DNA of 64,000 nt. Source: Symsagittifera roscoffensis (lineage: Eukaryota > Xenacoelomorpha > Acoela > Convolutidae). Within the stretch, counting starts at the first letter, position 1; every line of letters starts with the position of its first letter. The stretch spans positions 1 through 64,000 of the forward strand of contig NW_026970773.1 in assembly GCF_963678635.1 (NCBI RefSeq). The letters run 5' to 3'. Under the pieces are notes generated by a model. It saw only the letters and a list, made by a program, of their open reading frames with translations. It ran no database searches and was not told where the DNA came from. Made by a program: the position numbers and the translations under genes. Shown piece by piece: positions 38,116-47,647 of this stretch.

Positions 38116-38615
38116 AGTAGTATATGTGTGAGGTGATCAGGGGGGGGGGATTGTCCCTACAGACCTACATGTATTAAGATAGGGAATAGAGTATCCGGTC
38201 TGCAGGCTATGTATTAAGATTGGGTATAGAGTCTACAATGTATTAAGATAGGGAATACCGATGGTAAGGTTTCAGTGTGATGGTAAGAGAAAGAAAAACG
38301 AAAATTTTTTGTCTAATTTTTTAGCAAAAATTTCGGCGCCCGTTACCTAATTGTTAAATATCAAAGTTTAATTACGAGTAAGTTGTGTAATGAAGGGTTT
38401 TTAATTATTTTTTTGATATATGGTAATTCGATGGTAAGAGATTTTTGGGTAAAAACTTGGAATTTTTATGAAAATTTTTTCGAAAAACTTCAAAACACGA
38501 TAAGGTTAGCTATTGTTTGACCTAATTTATTAAATAATCTTACTTTCTATCTAATTGAAACAATGCTGAAACCTACTGAAACTTCGAAAAAATTCAAATT
38601 TTTTGAGAAAAAATT
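38116..38615 (+). repeat. Left terminal inverted repeat of the Polinton
   Basis: It matches the reverse complement of 56935-57432. The outer part is highly similar: AGTAGTATATGTGTGAGG, TGATCA, a G-run, then three TGTATTAAGAT iterons at about 38171, 38207 and 38237, then GGTTTCAGTGTGATGGTAAG. Similarity weakens inward past 38480. The G-run is 10 here and 21 on the right. Confidence 0.9.
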
Positions 38616-38735
38616 GCAAAAATTTCAAGTATTTGGAAAAAATTGCAAAAATTTCAAGTATTTGGAAAAAATTGCTAAAATTTCAAGTATTTGGAAAAAA
38701 TTCAAGTGTTTGGAAAAAATTGCAGAAATCTCAAA
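38610..38735. repeat. 29-bp minisatellite at the inner TIR edge
   Basis: Units of about 29 bp (TTGCAAAAATTTCAAGTATT then TGGAAAAAA) repeat about four times, the later ones shortened. The open frame across it is a by-product of the repeat. Confidence 0.75.
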
Positions 38736-38739
38736 ATTT

Positions 38740-41113
38740 TGGCCAATGTATTGTTGCTTTTGATCTAATTTCAAACATACTTTTACGTATAGATTTTAAA
38801 AAAATGCTAAGTATAGATTTTAAAAAAATGTATGTTAATTGGCATTATGTAGAGACAATGATACAAAATTTTGAATAAAAAATTGACTTTTTCCACAATT
38901 TTTTCTCAAAATAATGAAATACGATGAAGTTTACCTTAATTTGAGCTAAATACTTGGTTATACAATGCTCTAAACACTGAAAAGAATGTTCATACTAGCA
39001 GAATCAATATTGAAACTTCCAGAAAACAGTGAAATTAGTCGTAATTTTTGAGAAGGTAAAATAAAAATTAATAAAATTTACATGAAATTTTCCATTTCGA
39101 ACCTTTTATTTTCGTTTTTAACTGTTTTTTTTTGTCCAGTCCAGGGATTATTTTTAGGAATCTCAATTCAAATGAACATTAAGGGCAATATCCTATAAAA
39201 TTTCTAAATCAAACTCCATGATTCAACACCCCCTCATTTTTTTTCTCATTGAATTACCCAAATTTGTACAAAAATTACAACTTGTGAGAAAATTTTTATG
39301 TTAAAAATTAGAAATTTCAGATTATTGATAAAAAATGAACAGTTGAATGCTAAAATTGTTTAAAATGGGATAAGTGTTTCAAAAAAATTTATTCGATGTT
39401 AGCTCAAATTCAACAAAAACTTCTTCATAACTGATGATTATCTCTCTGTTGCTTCTGCAACATAACTTTCAAGAGTTTCCGTAGAGTTTTTCCCTGTTTC
39501 AAAGTTATTCTTGGTTTCGGTTTAAAACATGTTTTCCCTATTGAACACACTTTACTAGAAAATTTAGTCAAAACTGGAAAATTAAGGAGGAAAATAGTAT
39601 CAATTGAACGAACAATTTGCTAGCAGAGATGAAATTAGAACTGATACCGTATGATTATTACAATAAAAAGTGTTAATATCTTCTTCAAGGTTCCACTGTT
39701 CAGTTACTATTGTAAACTATTTAAGCAAAAATACACATTTTGGGATCAATAACTATCACTTTTCTTGCAAAATAGTTATTTACTCGCTTTTTTTCTTAAT
39801 TTATGACGGAAATTTTCTCAAAAATCTCCGGAAATACGCAAGAGAACCTAGTTCCTAACATCTACAATATTAAAACTTCTGAAAGAGCGAGTCTCAAAAA
39901 ATAGATTTAGCAAAGCAAATCAAGGTGCAAACTGGAGCAATTGTGTAATTTTCCAATTTTTATTAAGAAAAAAAAACTCTGTAATAAAAATGTAGTAATG
40001 TATTGTATATAGTGTTGTATATTCTATGTAGTATTGTGTATGTAGCAAGGAAAAGTAGATCATGAAAGCAAGTTTTCGATTTATGCTTTGTATCTTCTTT
40101 CAAAAGATGTCGAATTGGGTTTGCTTTTCAAAAATTATCCTCAAAACATTTGATCTTTCATATAAAGTAACTAATATATCAAATGATAACAGTTTTTTCT
40201 AATGAATTACGGATAATTATAAGACTTTGTGAGTTTTTATGTCGGATTTTTTCTCAAGATATACTTTATAAGCTAAATATTAGTAAAAGTATCTCAAATC
40301 TCCTAAGGAATAAATTGAGTTTCTTTCCCATTTTAGCGTTTTCTCAGTTTCTGCTTCATCTACTATCTACCAAATGAATAAAATTTCAGCAAATTTTTCC
40401 TTGAAAATTGAATTTTAGATGGAAAAATGTATCGTTTCAACGAACGAACAATAATCCGAAGCTGAATTAATACCATAAATCCTTTACTAAAAAGCTTTAA
40501 AGGATTTTCTCAGCCTCATAAATGTATAATGCTGTTTAAATCTGAATATCTATTTTAGACTAAATTTTTAGTTGGATTGATGTATATCATTGTCTTGAAA
40601 CTTTCAAAGTTTAGCAAAATATACATTTTTTCCAGGTCATTAATCAATTTCTTTTCTGAAATCTTTAAAAATTCAATAGAAAAACATAATTCTTAATAAG
40701 TCAATCTGCTTAAAAAGCTCTGCTCTATGAACACTTGTACAAGCACTAAACAAGGAAAACTTTAAAATAGCAACTACAAAAAGCTTTCAATTAGTGGATG
40801 TTTTTCAAATATCCAAGTTTTACAAATTTTAGGCGAATACTTAAATACTCATTAGCATATGTTATGCACTTTACTACAAATTTATCACAACAAAGTCTCC
40901 GCAAGCTTGCAACCAAGGGAGTTTTTACTGTTGATTAAAAGTTTTCGGATCGAGTTCCATGGAAAGCTTCACGACGATTTGAACTCGATTTTTGCTGTCT
41001 TTAACATCAATCAAAACCTTTGAATAAAAAAATATATGACAGTTCAGGTAATGTAATGAAAACACTGTATATTTACTGACTAGTTTTGTTACAATTGCTG
41101 AGACTTTTCAGAT
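38740..41113. other. Left non-coding arm of the Polinton
   Basis: AT-rich, no ORF I can support on either strand. It is colinear with 9.0-11.3 kb of the relic element. It may hold decayed genes or cis sequences; a TG/TA-rich microsatellite-like patch lies near 39990-40040. Confidence 0.55.
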
Positions 41114-41404
41114 TCAGTAAAAACTATTACTCATAGTAATTTCTAAGTTTTCAAAAAAAAAACTTATAACTTTTACCTTTTCCTGAAGTGTGTTCGGAGT
41201 CTGCTGAGCACATAATTTAATATTATGCTGAGAATGCTTCTTCTTGAAATGATTAGCAAGTTCCTCGCTGCTATAAGTATAAAAATTACAGTTAGAACAC
41301 TTCAAAACACCACATGTTCTACGATGTCTTGATGCATCTTTGTGAGTGTATTCCCTGCCACATTCAAGACATGCAACTCTTTCGTTTCTATTGAGTGAAG
41401 GCAT
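41114..41404 (-). CDS. Small zinc-finger protein related to the polymerase N-terminus
   Basis: 96 residues from ATG (41404). The N-terminus reads MPSLNRNERV, then CLECGREYTHKDASRHRRTC (C2HC-type finger) and CSNCNFYTYSSEEL with a following HFKKKH (C2H2-type finger). The polymerase at 52647 starts almost the same way (MPALNRNEKV) with the same two-finger arrangement, so one is a duplicated module of the other. The stand-alone copy keeps the first CxxC, which the polymerase lacks. Relics at 11.5 and 15.9 kb match this gene. Likely a DNA- or protein-binding accessory factor. Its upstream region carries the 54-bp CCAAT array. The last about 20 residues may be read-through of an unspliced end. Confidence 0.7.
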   Translation of the reverse strand: MPSLNRNERVACLECGREYTHKDASRHRRTCGVLKCSNCNFYTYSSEELANHFKKKHSQHNIKLCAQQTPNTLQEKVKVISFFFENLEITMSNSFY

Positions 41405-41604
41405 CTCAATAGTAAGGAAAAATTAAATGGGAGATTTAAAATGTACCAAATTTTTAGATAAGGTGAGTTGAATAGCCTCAAAAAATGAATAAAATAAATT
41501 GAAAACAGCAAAATTATTAACAGCAGAATGAAAACAGCAAAATTATTAACCAATTGTTTTTAACGAGAAAGAAAATCAGAATGAATATGCTATTTAGCCT
41601 AGCT

Positions 41605-41985
41605 GAAATAAAAATCATCCAATCTAACCATGGAATTTTTAAAAGTATCAACCAATCAGAATCGAGCATTAATTACAAGGAAATTTTTATCTTTTCTGAT
41701 ATCAACCAATCAGAATTGAGCTTCAATAGTCATGTGATTTTCGACAAATTCAATGTCCACCAATCAGAATTGAGCTTCAAATGTCATGTAGTTTTCAACA
41801 AATTCAATGTCAACCTATCAGAGTTGAGCTTCAAAAGTCGTGAAATTTTCAAGAAATTTAAAGTCAACCAATCAGAGTTGAGCTCTTCTTCTCGTGAATT
41901 TTTCAACAATTTCTTTAACTTTTGTAGATTTTGAGGATACTTTCACAGACATTATTTGTGTTAATAACCAATCAGAATGAAGTAA
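41605..41985. promoter_or_regulatory. CCAAT-box array, 54-bp period
   Basis: CCAATCAGA occurs at 41652, 41706, 41760, 41868 and 41968, CCTATCAGA at 41814, and CCAATC at 41619. Five successive sites are exactly 54 bp apart, within repeats sharing GAGCTTCAA and TCAATGTC. CCAATCA is the core bound by NF-Y. The array lies 0.2-0.6 kb upstream of the minus-strand zinc-finger gene. Because 54 is a multiple of three, a plus-strand frame of 126 codons (41554-41934) with 18-residue repeats also stays open; I favour the regulatory reading because the same CCAATCAGA occurs upstream of other genes in this element. Confidence 0.65.
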
Positions 41986-42131
41986 TCACAGATTTTAAAA
42001 ACTTTGTAGATCAGAACCAGACTATGTTTATGAAACTGCTTAATCAATAAATTTTTTTTACTGAAATTTTCCAACATAACTAAGAGTTGAAGTTTGATAC
42101 ACTAGTGGGATAATGAGATTTCTTGTCTAGT

Positions 42132-42690
42132 TTATATGGTTTTTTCGATATTCAATTCAAATTTTGAAATTTCGAACAAAATTTTTCCGATTTGCTCAAT
42201 TTCTAACCAGTGAAAAAAGAAATTACCAAAATATACGTTTTTATCGTTTTGTTTTTGGTATATTGTAGTATAAACAACCGGAAGTCTATCAAATTTGGAT
42301 AAACGATCAAAAGATATTCTGACAAATCTGGATTTTGTATTTGTATCAAATTCAAAACAATAATCGAATTGATGTTCCTTATCTCCAATTTCTGTTTCAT
42401 AGGCTCTTCCACTGTTTTGTTTTTTACTGATCGACCACCCAATCTGAGCTAACTCTTCTAAATAAAAACATTGTTGATATATCTGACAGTACTCTTCTTT
42501 TTTTGTAATCTCCTCTCCATCTTTTTAACAAAACTATTGAACTTTCTGTGTTTCTATTCAAATTAAAACTAGTACAATCTCCATCAACTTCATGTGTCTA
42601 CCATTCTTGTAGTTTTTTGTAGTACTTCAAATTTAAAATCTGATAAATGTTCAATTCAGACATTGAAAACGCTTTTGATGGAAACATTTT
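42132..42690 (-). pseudogene. Unnamed Polinton gene, broken
   Basis: The main part is an uninterrupted 131-codon frame, 42524-42132, without an ATG: EEITKKEEYCQIYQQCFYLE, AQIGWSISKK, GDKEHQFDYCFEFD, SRFVRISFDRLSKF. Upstream, in a neighbouring frame, MFPSKAFSMSELNIYQILNL (from about 42685) is followed by a TAG and the segment RNTESSIVLLKRWRGDY. So the gene probably spanned about 180 codons with one nonsense and one frameshift, or was spliced. The relic at 15020-15186 preserves the C-terminal part. I do not recognise the family. Confidence 0.5.
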
Positions 42691-43209
42691 TCTTACTGAA
42701 ATATATGAAAAAACTTAAAAAACTCGAATTGTTTTAACAATTTTAAAATATTTTGTAGTAACAGTCACCGTAAATATTTTTTAATTACTTAGAGTCTAAT
42801 TAGTTTCAAGGAAATTCATGCAGCCAATAAAAACTTCAAATTAAGGCAGAAAAAATTGAAAACAACCAATGAAATTCAAAAAATCTAAAAAAATAATGAT
42901 AATGTTTTCAACTAAATATACATTCTTGTTTGTAATTTTCTTAAATTGAGGCAAAATTTAGCTAAATTTAGATAAAAACAGTTATTAAATAAATTTATCT
43001 GTAATTTCATAAACAAATACTGGAAAATCATTTCATAATTGGTTAGTGTTTTATGTCAATTTCGATTAAATTGTTTGTTTTGTCTGACTTTTCCTCAGAT
43101 ATTATAGCTCTAAATATACACTTTACTGAGAAAAAAAAGTTTTGAACCAATAATATCTCAATTGCCAAAGATGCAAAACATCACAAAGCTTTACTGAGGT
43201 TTACAATTA

Positions 43210-43700
43210 TCAACAAACATAAAGTCTCCCAATATTTGCTTGCTTCAAGTCTTCATTTTCCTTTGCAGTGAAGAGTCGAATCTGAATGTAGGGCGGCTTG
43301 CTCACGTTGTACTTCTTGATTGTCACACACACCCTCCTCATGTTGTACGTTGCTATTTCATATACTCTATTACAGATGTCAAGCTCCTGATCCATAGTTG
43401 ATTCTCTGCCAGATTTGGCTTCATATATAGGTACGAGTCCAAGATTTTCAGCATCGTGAATAACAGTATTCCGTATTGCGGATATTGCTTCGCCTTCTTT
43501 TTCACTAGGATAGACTTGTTGAGACTTTTCAAGTTGTCCCAAATCATTTATTTTTAATGGTTGAAAGCACGGTTCCAAGCATATTTTTCCCTTGTAGGAT
43601 TTTTGGAACCAAACAAATCTCCCAATTCCTTTTTTGATTTTTTGAAAATTCAATATATTTGGAACTATCAACTTTTCTCGAGTACATTTTGAAGAACAAA
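43210..43700 (-). pseudogene. PC4-like Polinton gene, C-terminus lost
   Basis: An open frame runs from about 43700 to 43210; no ATG is in frame, so the start is uncertain (an ATG at about 43687 lies in a different frame). The N-terminal part (IVPNILNFQKIKKGIGRFVW, NDLGQLEKS) is unrecognised. The C-terminal part, VYEIATYNMRRVCVTIKKY and PPYIQIRLFTAKENEDLKQ, resembles the strands of PC4/Sub1, an ssDNA-binding transcription coactivator. Relics at 6.1 and 14.7 kb continue into a helix (NYTLNEFK); here a deletion of about 50 nt removes that helix and the frame ends at GRLYVC. It is divergent from the gene at 43892, sharing a 190-bp promoter region. Confidence 0.5.
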
Positions 43701-43781
43701 CTGATCAGATGAGGAGAAATGAGAGAAATGACTTTGAGTTTAAATGAAAATGGAAGTAAGCAGTATGAGTCATCACCATTT

Positions 43782-43858
43782 CCATATATGGAAGTAGTAC
43801 CAAATATGGAAGGATTTCCCTATATGGAAGCTGCGTAGGCGTTACTACTACTATATAA
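43782..43858 (+). promoter_or_regulatory. CArG-box promoter with GCGTAGGCG element and TATA
   Basis: Two perfect CArG boxes, CCATATATGG (43782-43791) and CCAAATATGG (43800-43809), and one near-match CCCTATATGG (43818-43827), each 18 bp apart. Then GCGTAGGCGTTACT (43833-43846) and TATATAA (43852-43858), 34 bp before the ATG at 43892. CArG is the binding site of SRF-type MADS factors. The GCGTAGGCG-to-TATA spacing (19 nt) equals that at the polymerase promoter. Confidence 0.75.
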
Positions 43859-43891
43859 CTCCACCATTTTCTGCAAAAATCGTTTTTCCCA

Positions 43892-44491
43892 ATGGCAGCT
43901 GCTATGTGTCAAGCTCTTCCCAGCTTTTATTCAGATTATAAAAGTAAATCATTGTTTGTTTCTGTTTCCAACGATTTTTACGAAAAATACCTAGTAACCC
44001 AACATTATTGCGTCTCTACTCACGATTCTTTCTGTTCCTTGGGAAATTGCAAATTTCATATAATTTTAATTGGAACTTTCCTTAGCCAAATTCTTCAGAG
44101 ATTAGACAAATATCAATACATCTATCAAGAAATTGATTGCCTTTACACTTTGTACAAGCACAGATTCTTTTCGAGTATTGTCACATCAAGTGGGGAAGTC
44201 TTCAATCAGCTTAGTTGTGGAGTGCAGCATAATTTACGATGGAAAGGAGCAGAAAAAACACCAAGCGTATCAAGGAAACGACTTGTTCGCAAAAAGTTCA
44301 AAAAACATTATCTAAGTTCTAATCAAAAACTTGCATCTACGCAAACTCTTGGCTGAGCATTTTTAGACAGAATTCGTAAAGTACAAAACTCAAAATATGA
44401 ACATGATTTGTTAAAAATAATTGATTGTTTTATTGATGGTTATGGATTTGTAAATAGTGATCATGTCAATTTTTCAATAAAAAACTTCTGA
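43892..44491 (+). pseudogene. Unnamed 199-codon Polinton frame with one in-frame TGA
   Basis: ATG at 43892; 154 codons to a TGA at 44354-44356, then 44 more codons in the same frame to 44491. The continuation (DRIRKVQNSKYEHDLLKIID, CFIDGYGFVN) is real, because copies of it (KLASTQTLQKVQNSKYETDL) head each 1.69 kb tandem unit at 46.1, 47.8 and 49.5 kb. The basic stretch SRKRLVRKKFKKHYL near residues 126-140 could be nuclear-targeting or nucleic-acid binding. I do not recognise the family. The TGA is probably a point nonsense mutation. A TATA/CArG promoter lies just upstream. Confidence 0.55.
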
Positions 44492-44559
44492 TATTCCATC
44501 TTTTTTCTCTCATATGTTTACAAAGTTACCATTAATTACCGAAACAAAAATCACCGTTG

Positions 44560-44850
44560 TCAAAAACATTTGCGAAAAAAGTTTTCAAAGATGTAAGAAA
44601 GATGTAATATTTCTTTTGATTTTTAAAAAGTTGCAAAAAACATAAAAAATTTTTTAACAAGTTGTAAAAAGTGTTTCAAATTTTTTTGACATAATGCGAA
44701 AAATGTTTCAACTTTTTTGAGAAGATGCGAAAAGTGTTTTACTTTTTAAGAAGATGTTTCATTTTTTCACTACAAATGCAAAAAGTGTTTCATTTTTTTC
44801 GAGAAAATGCAAAAAGTGTTTCAATTTTTTCTTCAAAAGGCTAAAAGTGT
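44560..44850. repeat. Degenerate 30-37-bp minisatellite
   Basis: Repeats around AAATGCAAAAAGTGTTTCAT and TTTTTTCGAGAA. Six or more copies decay gradually. Related GTGTGCAAAAATT repeats occur in each 1.69 kb unit. Confidence 0.7.
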
Positions 44851-45091
44851 ATTCATCGATTAGGAAACTTTTTACTTCTGTACAGTTTTTCTAGTGTGTT
44901 TCCAAATTTTTGTGCAAAAATTAACCAAATTTTTCAACATGTGTGCAAGTTCGGAGCACTTATCTAAGTTCTAATTGTTTTTCAATGGTTTACCTTGAAC
45001 CTCTCATCTATTCTCATATTTAAAATGAAATTGAAGAAATTAATTACAGAAAACGAAGTCAAAACCAAACAACCTTTATTTACAAAAACAT

Positions 45092-45586
45092 TTAATCAAA
45101 GAGCTGTCGAGCAGCAGAAGAGTTCTGGAGGTTCTCTATAGAACGCAGAGCTGGACGAGCGTCCATTGCTGGTGGTTCTTGTGGATGAGTGTTTTGAGGC
45201 GTCATTGTTTCTGATAATCCCTCATCTTCATCTTTTGTGATGGGGTTTTCGACTGATCCTTCCTCCTCCCAAGGAAAAAGGAAGTCGTCGACTGGTTGAG
45301 CCACAAATCTTGAGTCCGGAATCTCGGGATAGTTCATTCCCACATGATCAGAAACTTGCCCCATCATTTGCATTGTTCCAAGTTGGTTCTCTGTGATGGG
45401 AACTTGCATCATATGATGTTCGTTGAAATCCCTTCGCATCTTTTCCACCATGTGCCAGACTTGGATTGGGATGTCCGTTCATGCCAGAAAAACTCCAGAG
45501 ACTGTTTCTCGCACTTGAATTTGTACTAGATCAGGCGAAAATTCTACAGAGTACACGAGGTTGCTGTTTTGCACTGAGAAGATCAT
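45092..45586 (-). pseudogene. Acidic Polinton protein, copy 1 (nonsense mutation)
   Basis: 165 codons from ATG (45586), with one in-frame TGA (45479-45481) where the other copies have CGA (Arg). It reads MIFSVQNSNLVYSVEFSPDL, VQIQVRET, HMVEKMRRDFNEHH, ending ARPALRSIENLQN and ARQLFD. It is the most diverged of the four copies and lies outside the 1.69 kb array. The stop is a CGA-to-TGA transition, typical of cytosine decay. Confidence 0.75.
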
Positions 45587-45599
45587 TTTGAGCAATAAA

Positions 45600-46100
45600 T
45601 TGAGTACAAGAGCAAAAAAATAAAGAGTTGAGAGAGGGGTAGTTGACGGAAGATAAGTTGAAATTATTGTATTTAGAGCTGAGAGAGGAGGTAGTTGACG
45701 GTAGTTAAGTTGAAAATGAAATGATTTTTAGTTAAGAGAGAGGGGTACCTTCAACTGGAATGTGTGGGTTTAACCAATCAGAATGGATTTTCCTTATTTG
45801 GATTGTAGTCGTGTCGAATCAGATTTTAGTTTCCTTTTATGGAGTTCTTATAGAAAACTCGTGTCCAATTAGAAACAAAGCTCCATTTTACACATTGTCG
45901 TTTCCAAAAACAAAAATGTTCATTTTTGTTCAAGTTGTCATATCCAATCAGAGGAACCTTTTAAGGACTAAAGTCTTCCAAATAAGTAAAAATATACACA
46001 AAAGCAATCGCAAAAATAAATGACCAAAAGTTGTTTGCTGTAAAATTAAGAAATATTACCGATACAAGTAACAAAAGAAGGAAAATTAAAAAAAGTAGCA
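45600..46100 (-). promoter_or_regulatory. Upstream region of acidic copy 1
   Basis: GAGAGAGG(G/A)GTAGTTGACGG occurs twice (near 45630 and 45688) and a third GAGAGAGGGGTA near 45735. CCAATCAGA-type boxes follow at 45774, 45847 (CGAATCAG variant nearby) and 45948. The same arrangement precedes copy 4 at 51.07-51.38 kb. These are likely promoter elements; factors are inferred only for CCAAT (NF-Y). Confidence 0.45.
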
Positions 46101-46658
46101 TCTCTGCAGTTTTTTCATTTCTGCTCAAAAGCTTGCGTCCACTCAGACTCTTCAAAAAGTTCAAAACTCAAAGTATGAGACTGACTTGTTGAAAATTGTT
46201 GATTGTTTCATTGATCGTTATGGTACTGTAAATAGTAGCGTATCAATTTTTCTATTAATAGTTGAAAATTTGTTTATAAAAATCTTGTCAAAATTGTTCT
46301 TATTTAAATCAAAAGTTTTTTCAACGAACAAATTTGCAATTTTCAACACGTGTGCAAAAATTAACTCAGAATTTTTTCGCAAGATGTAAATTTTGGTTTG
46401 ATTTTTTCAACACGTTTGCAAAAATTTAATTAAACTTTTTTTACAAGATGCGAAAACTGTTTTGGTTTTTTCAACAAGTGTGCAAAAATTTTCAACAAAT
46501 TTTTGTGTTAGATGCAAGTTTTTTTGTGGTTTTTTTGAAAACAAATGCAAAAATCAAACTTACTTTTTCTTATTTATATGCAAAAACTGCAACATTTTAT
46601 TGTAAAAAACTTGTTAAATTAAAGCTAAAATTTTTTCATAATTGCTGACTTTGAGTAA

Positions 46659-46680
46659 TATTCCCTATCTTAATACATTG
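46659..46680. repeat. Internal copy of the TIR iteron
   Basis: ATTCCCTATCTTAATACATT, the reverse complement of the iteron in the terminal repeats. Identical copies sit at 48351 and 50042 in the other units. Confidence 0.75.
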
Positions 46681-47146
46681 TTTTTCCAATATTTCTGATT
46701 AATATACATGCAAAAAAGAGATTTTTTTATGATCAAATTAAAGCCAAGACTTTCATTTTCTGTAATTATTAAATGTGCAAGAAAATCCTCTTTCAGTTTT
46801 CTTTAAAATGCGAAAATATTTAATGAAATTTTTCTCGAATTGCGAGATTTTCTTTGATTTTTTTAACAAGTGTGCAAAAAAAATTATGAAAAGTTTTGCA
46901 TGGTGCAAAAAATAATGTAAAGTTTTTAACATGCTCGCAAAAATTGGTTTAATTTTTTTACCATCTTTCTAACAAAATTCTATAAAAGTAGTTACCAGAT
47001 GCATAATTAGTTTCATTTTTAACAAATTTTTACCATTGAAATTTCTTAATAAACTTTTCTATGATCTCTTTGTTCCTATCTCTTTAAAAAAATTTACTAG
47101 ATACAAAGAAATTAAATTACAAAGCACAAGACAGTAGCCAATTTAT

Positions 47147-47647
47147 TTACAAATCAAAGAGCTGTCGAGCAGCTGAGTTCTCAAAATTTTGCAAGTTCTC
47201 AATGGAGCGCAAAGCTGGTCTTGCCTCCATCACTGGTGATTGTCTTGGTGATTCGCTGACTGGAGTTCTTGGCTCAGAGAACCCCTCATCCTCTTCGATG
47301 GTAATTGGGTTGTCCACAGATCCCTCTTCCCAAGGAAAGAGGAAATCGTCGAATGGTTGGGCTACATATCTAGAGTCAGGAATTTCGGGGTAGTTCATTC
47401 CCACATGTTCGGCCACTTCCTCCATCATTTGCATTTCTCCAAGTTGATTCTCTGTAGGAGGTACTTGCGTTATATGATGTTCGTTGAAATCCCTTCGCAT
47501 CACTTCCACCATATGCCAGACTTGGATTGGGATATCCATTCGTGCCAGAAAAACTCCACAAATTGTTTCTCGCACTTGGATTTGTACTAAATCAGCCGAA
47601 AATTCCACCGAGAACATAAGGTTGTTGTTTTGTACTGAGAAGATCAT
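47147..47647 (-). CDS. Acidic Polinton protein, copy 2
   Basis: 166 residues from ATG at 47647; a TTG nine bases upstream is in frame but the ATG is preferred. The N-terminal half is ordered-looking (MIFSVQNNNLMFSVEFSADL, IQVRETICGVFLARMDIPIQ, VWHMVEVMRRDFNEHH). The C-terminal half is acidic and proline/serine-rich (DDFLFPWEEGSVDNPI, EEDEGFSEPRTP), with TP and two SP sites, and ends SAARQLFDL. The RQLF matches the RxLF cyclin-docking pattern. I know no family. An acidic tail with possible CDK sites suggests a regulator of transcription or cell cycle; this is inference. Identical protein to copy 3. Confidence 0.75.
   Translation of the reverse strand: MIFSVQNNNLMFSVEFSADLVQIQVRETICGVFLARMDIPIQVWHMVEVMRRDFNEHHITQVPPTENQLGEMQMMEEVAEHVGMNYPEIPDSRYVAQPFDDFLFPWEEGSVDNPITIEEDEGFSEPRTPVSESPRQSPVMEARPALRSIENLQNFENSAARQLFDL

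Noticed and set aside
38563-38878. Plus-strand lysine/phenylalanine-rich frames
   Set aside because: Produced by the 29-bp minisatellite in the TIR edge; no conserved protein features.
41554-41934. 126-codon repeat-protein gene
   Set aside because: Not called as a CDS because its repeats are centred on CCAATCAGA, which also occurs in non-coding promoters of this element. Kept as an alternative in the findings.
44354-44356. Selenocysteine recoding of the in-frame TGA
   Set aside because: No SECIS-like structure seen downstream; other genes in the element also carry simple nonsense mutations.
47202-47393. Plus-strand frames antisense to the acidic genes
   Set aside because: Exact shadows of the minus-strand gene in every copy. 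The minus frame has the conserved ATG, acidic tail and promoter.
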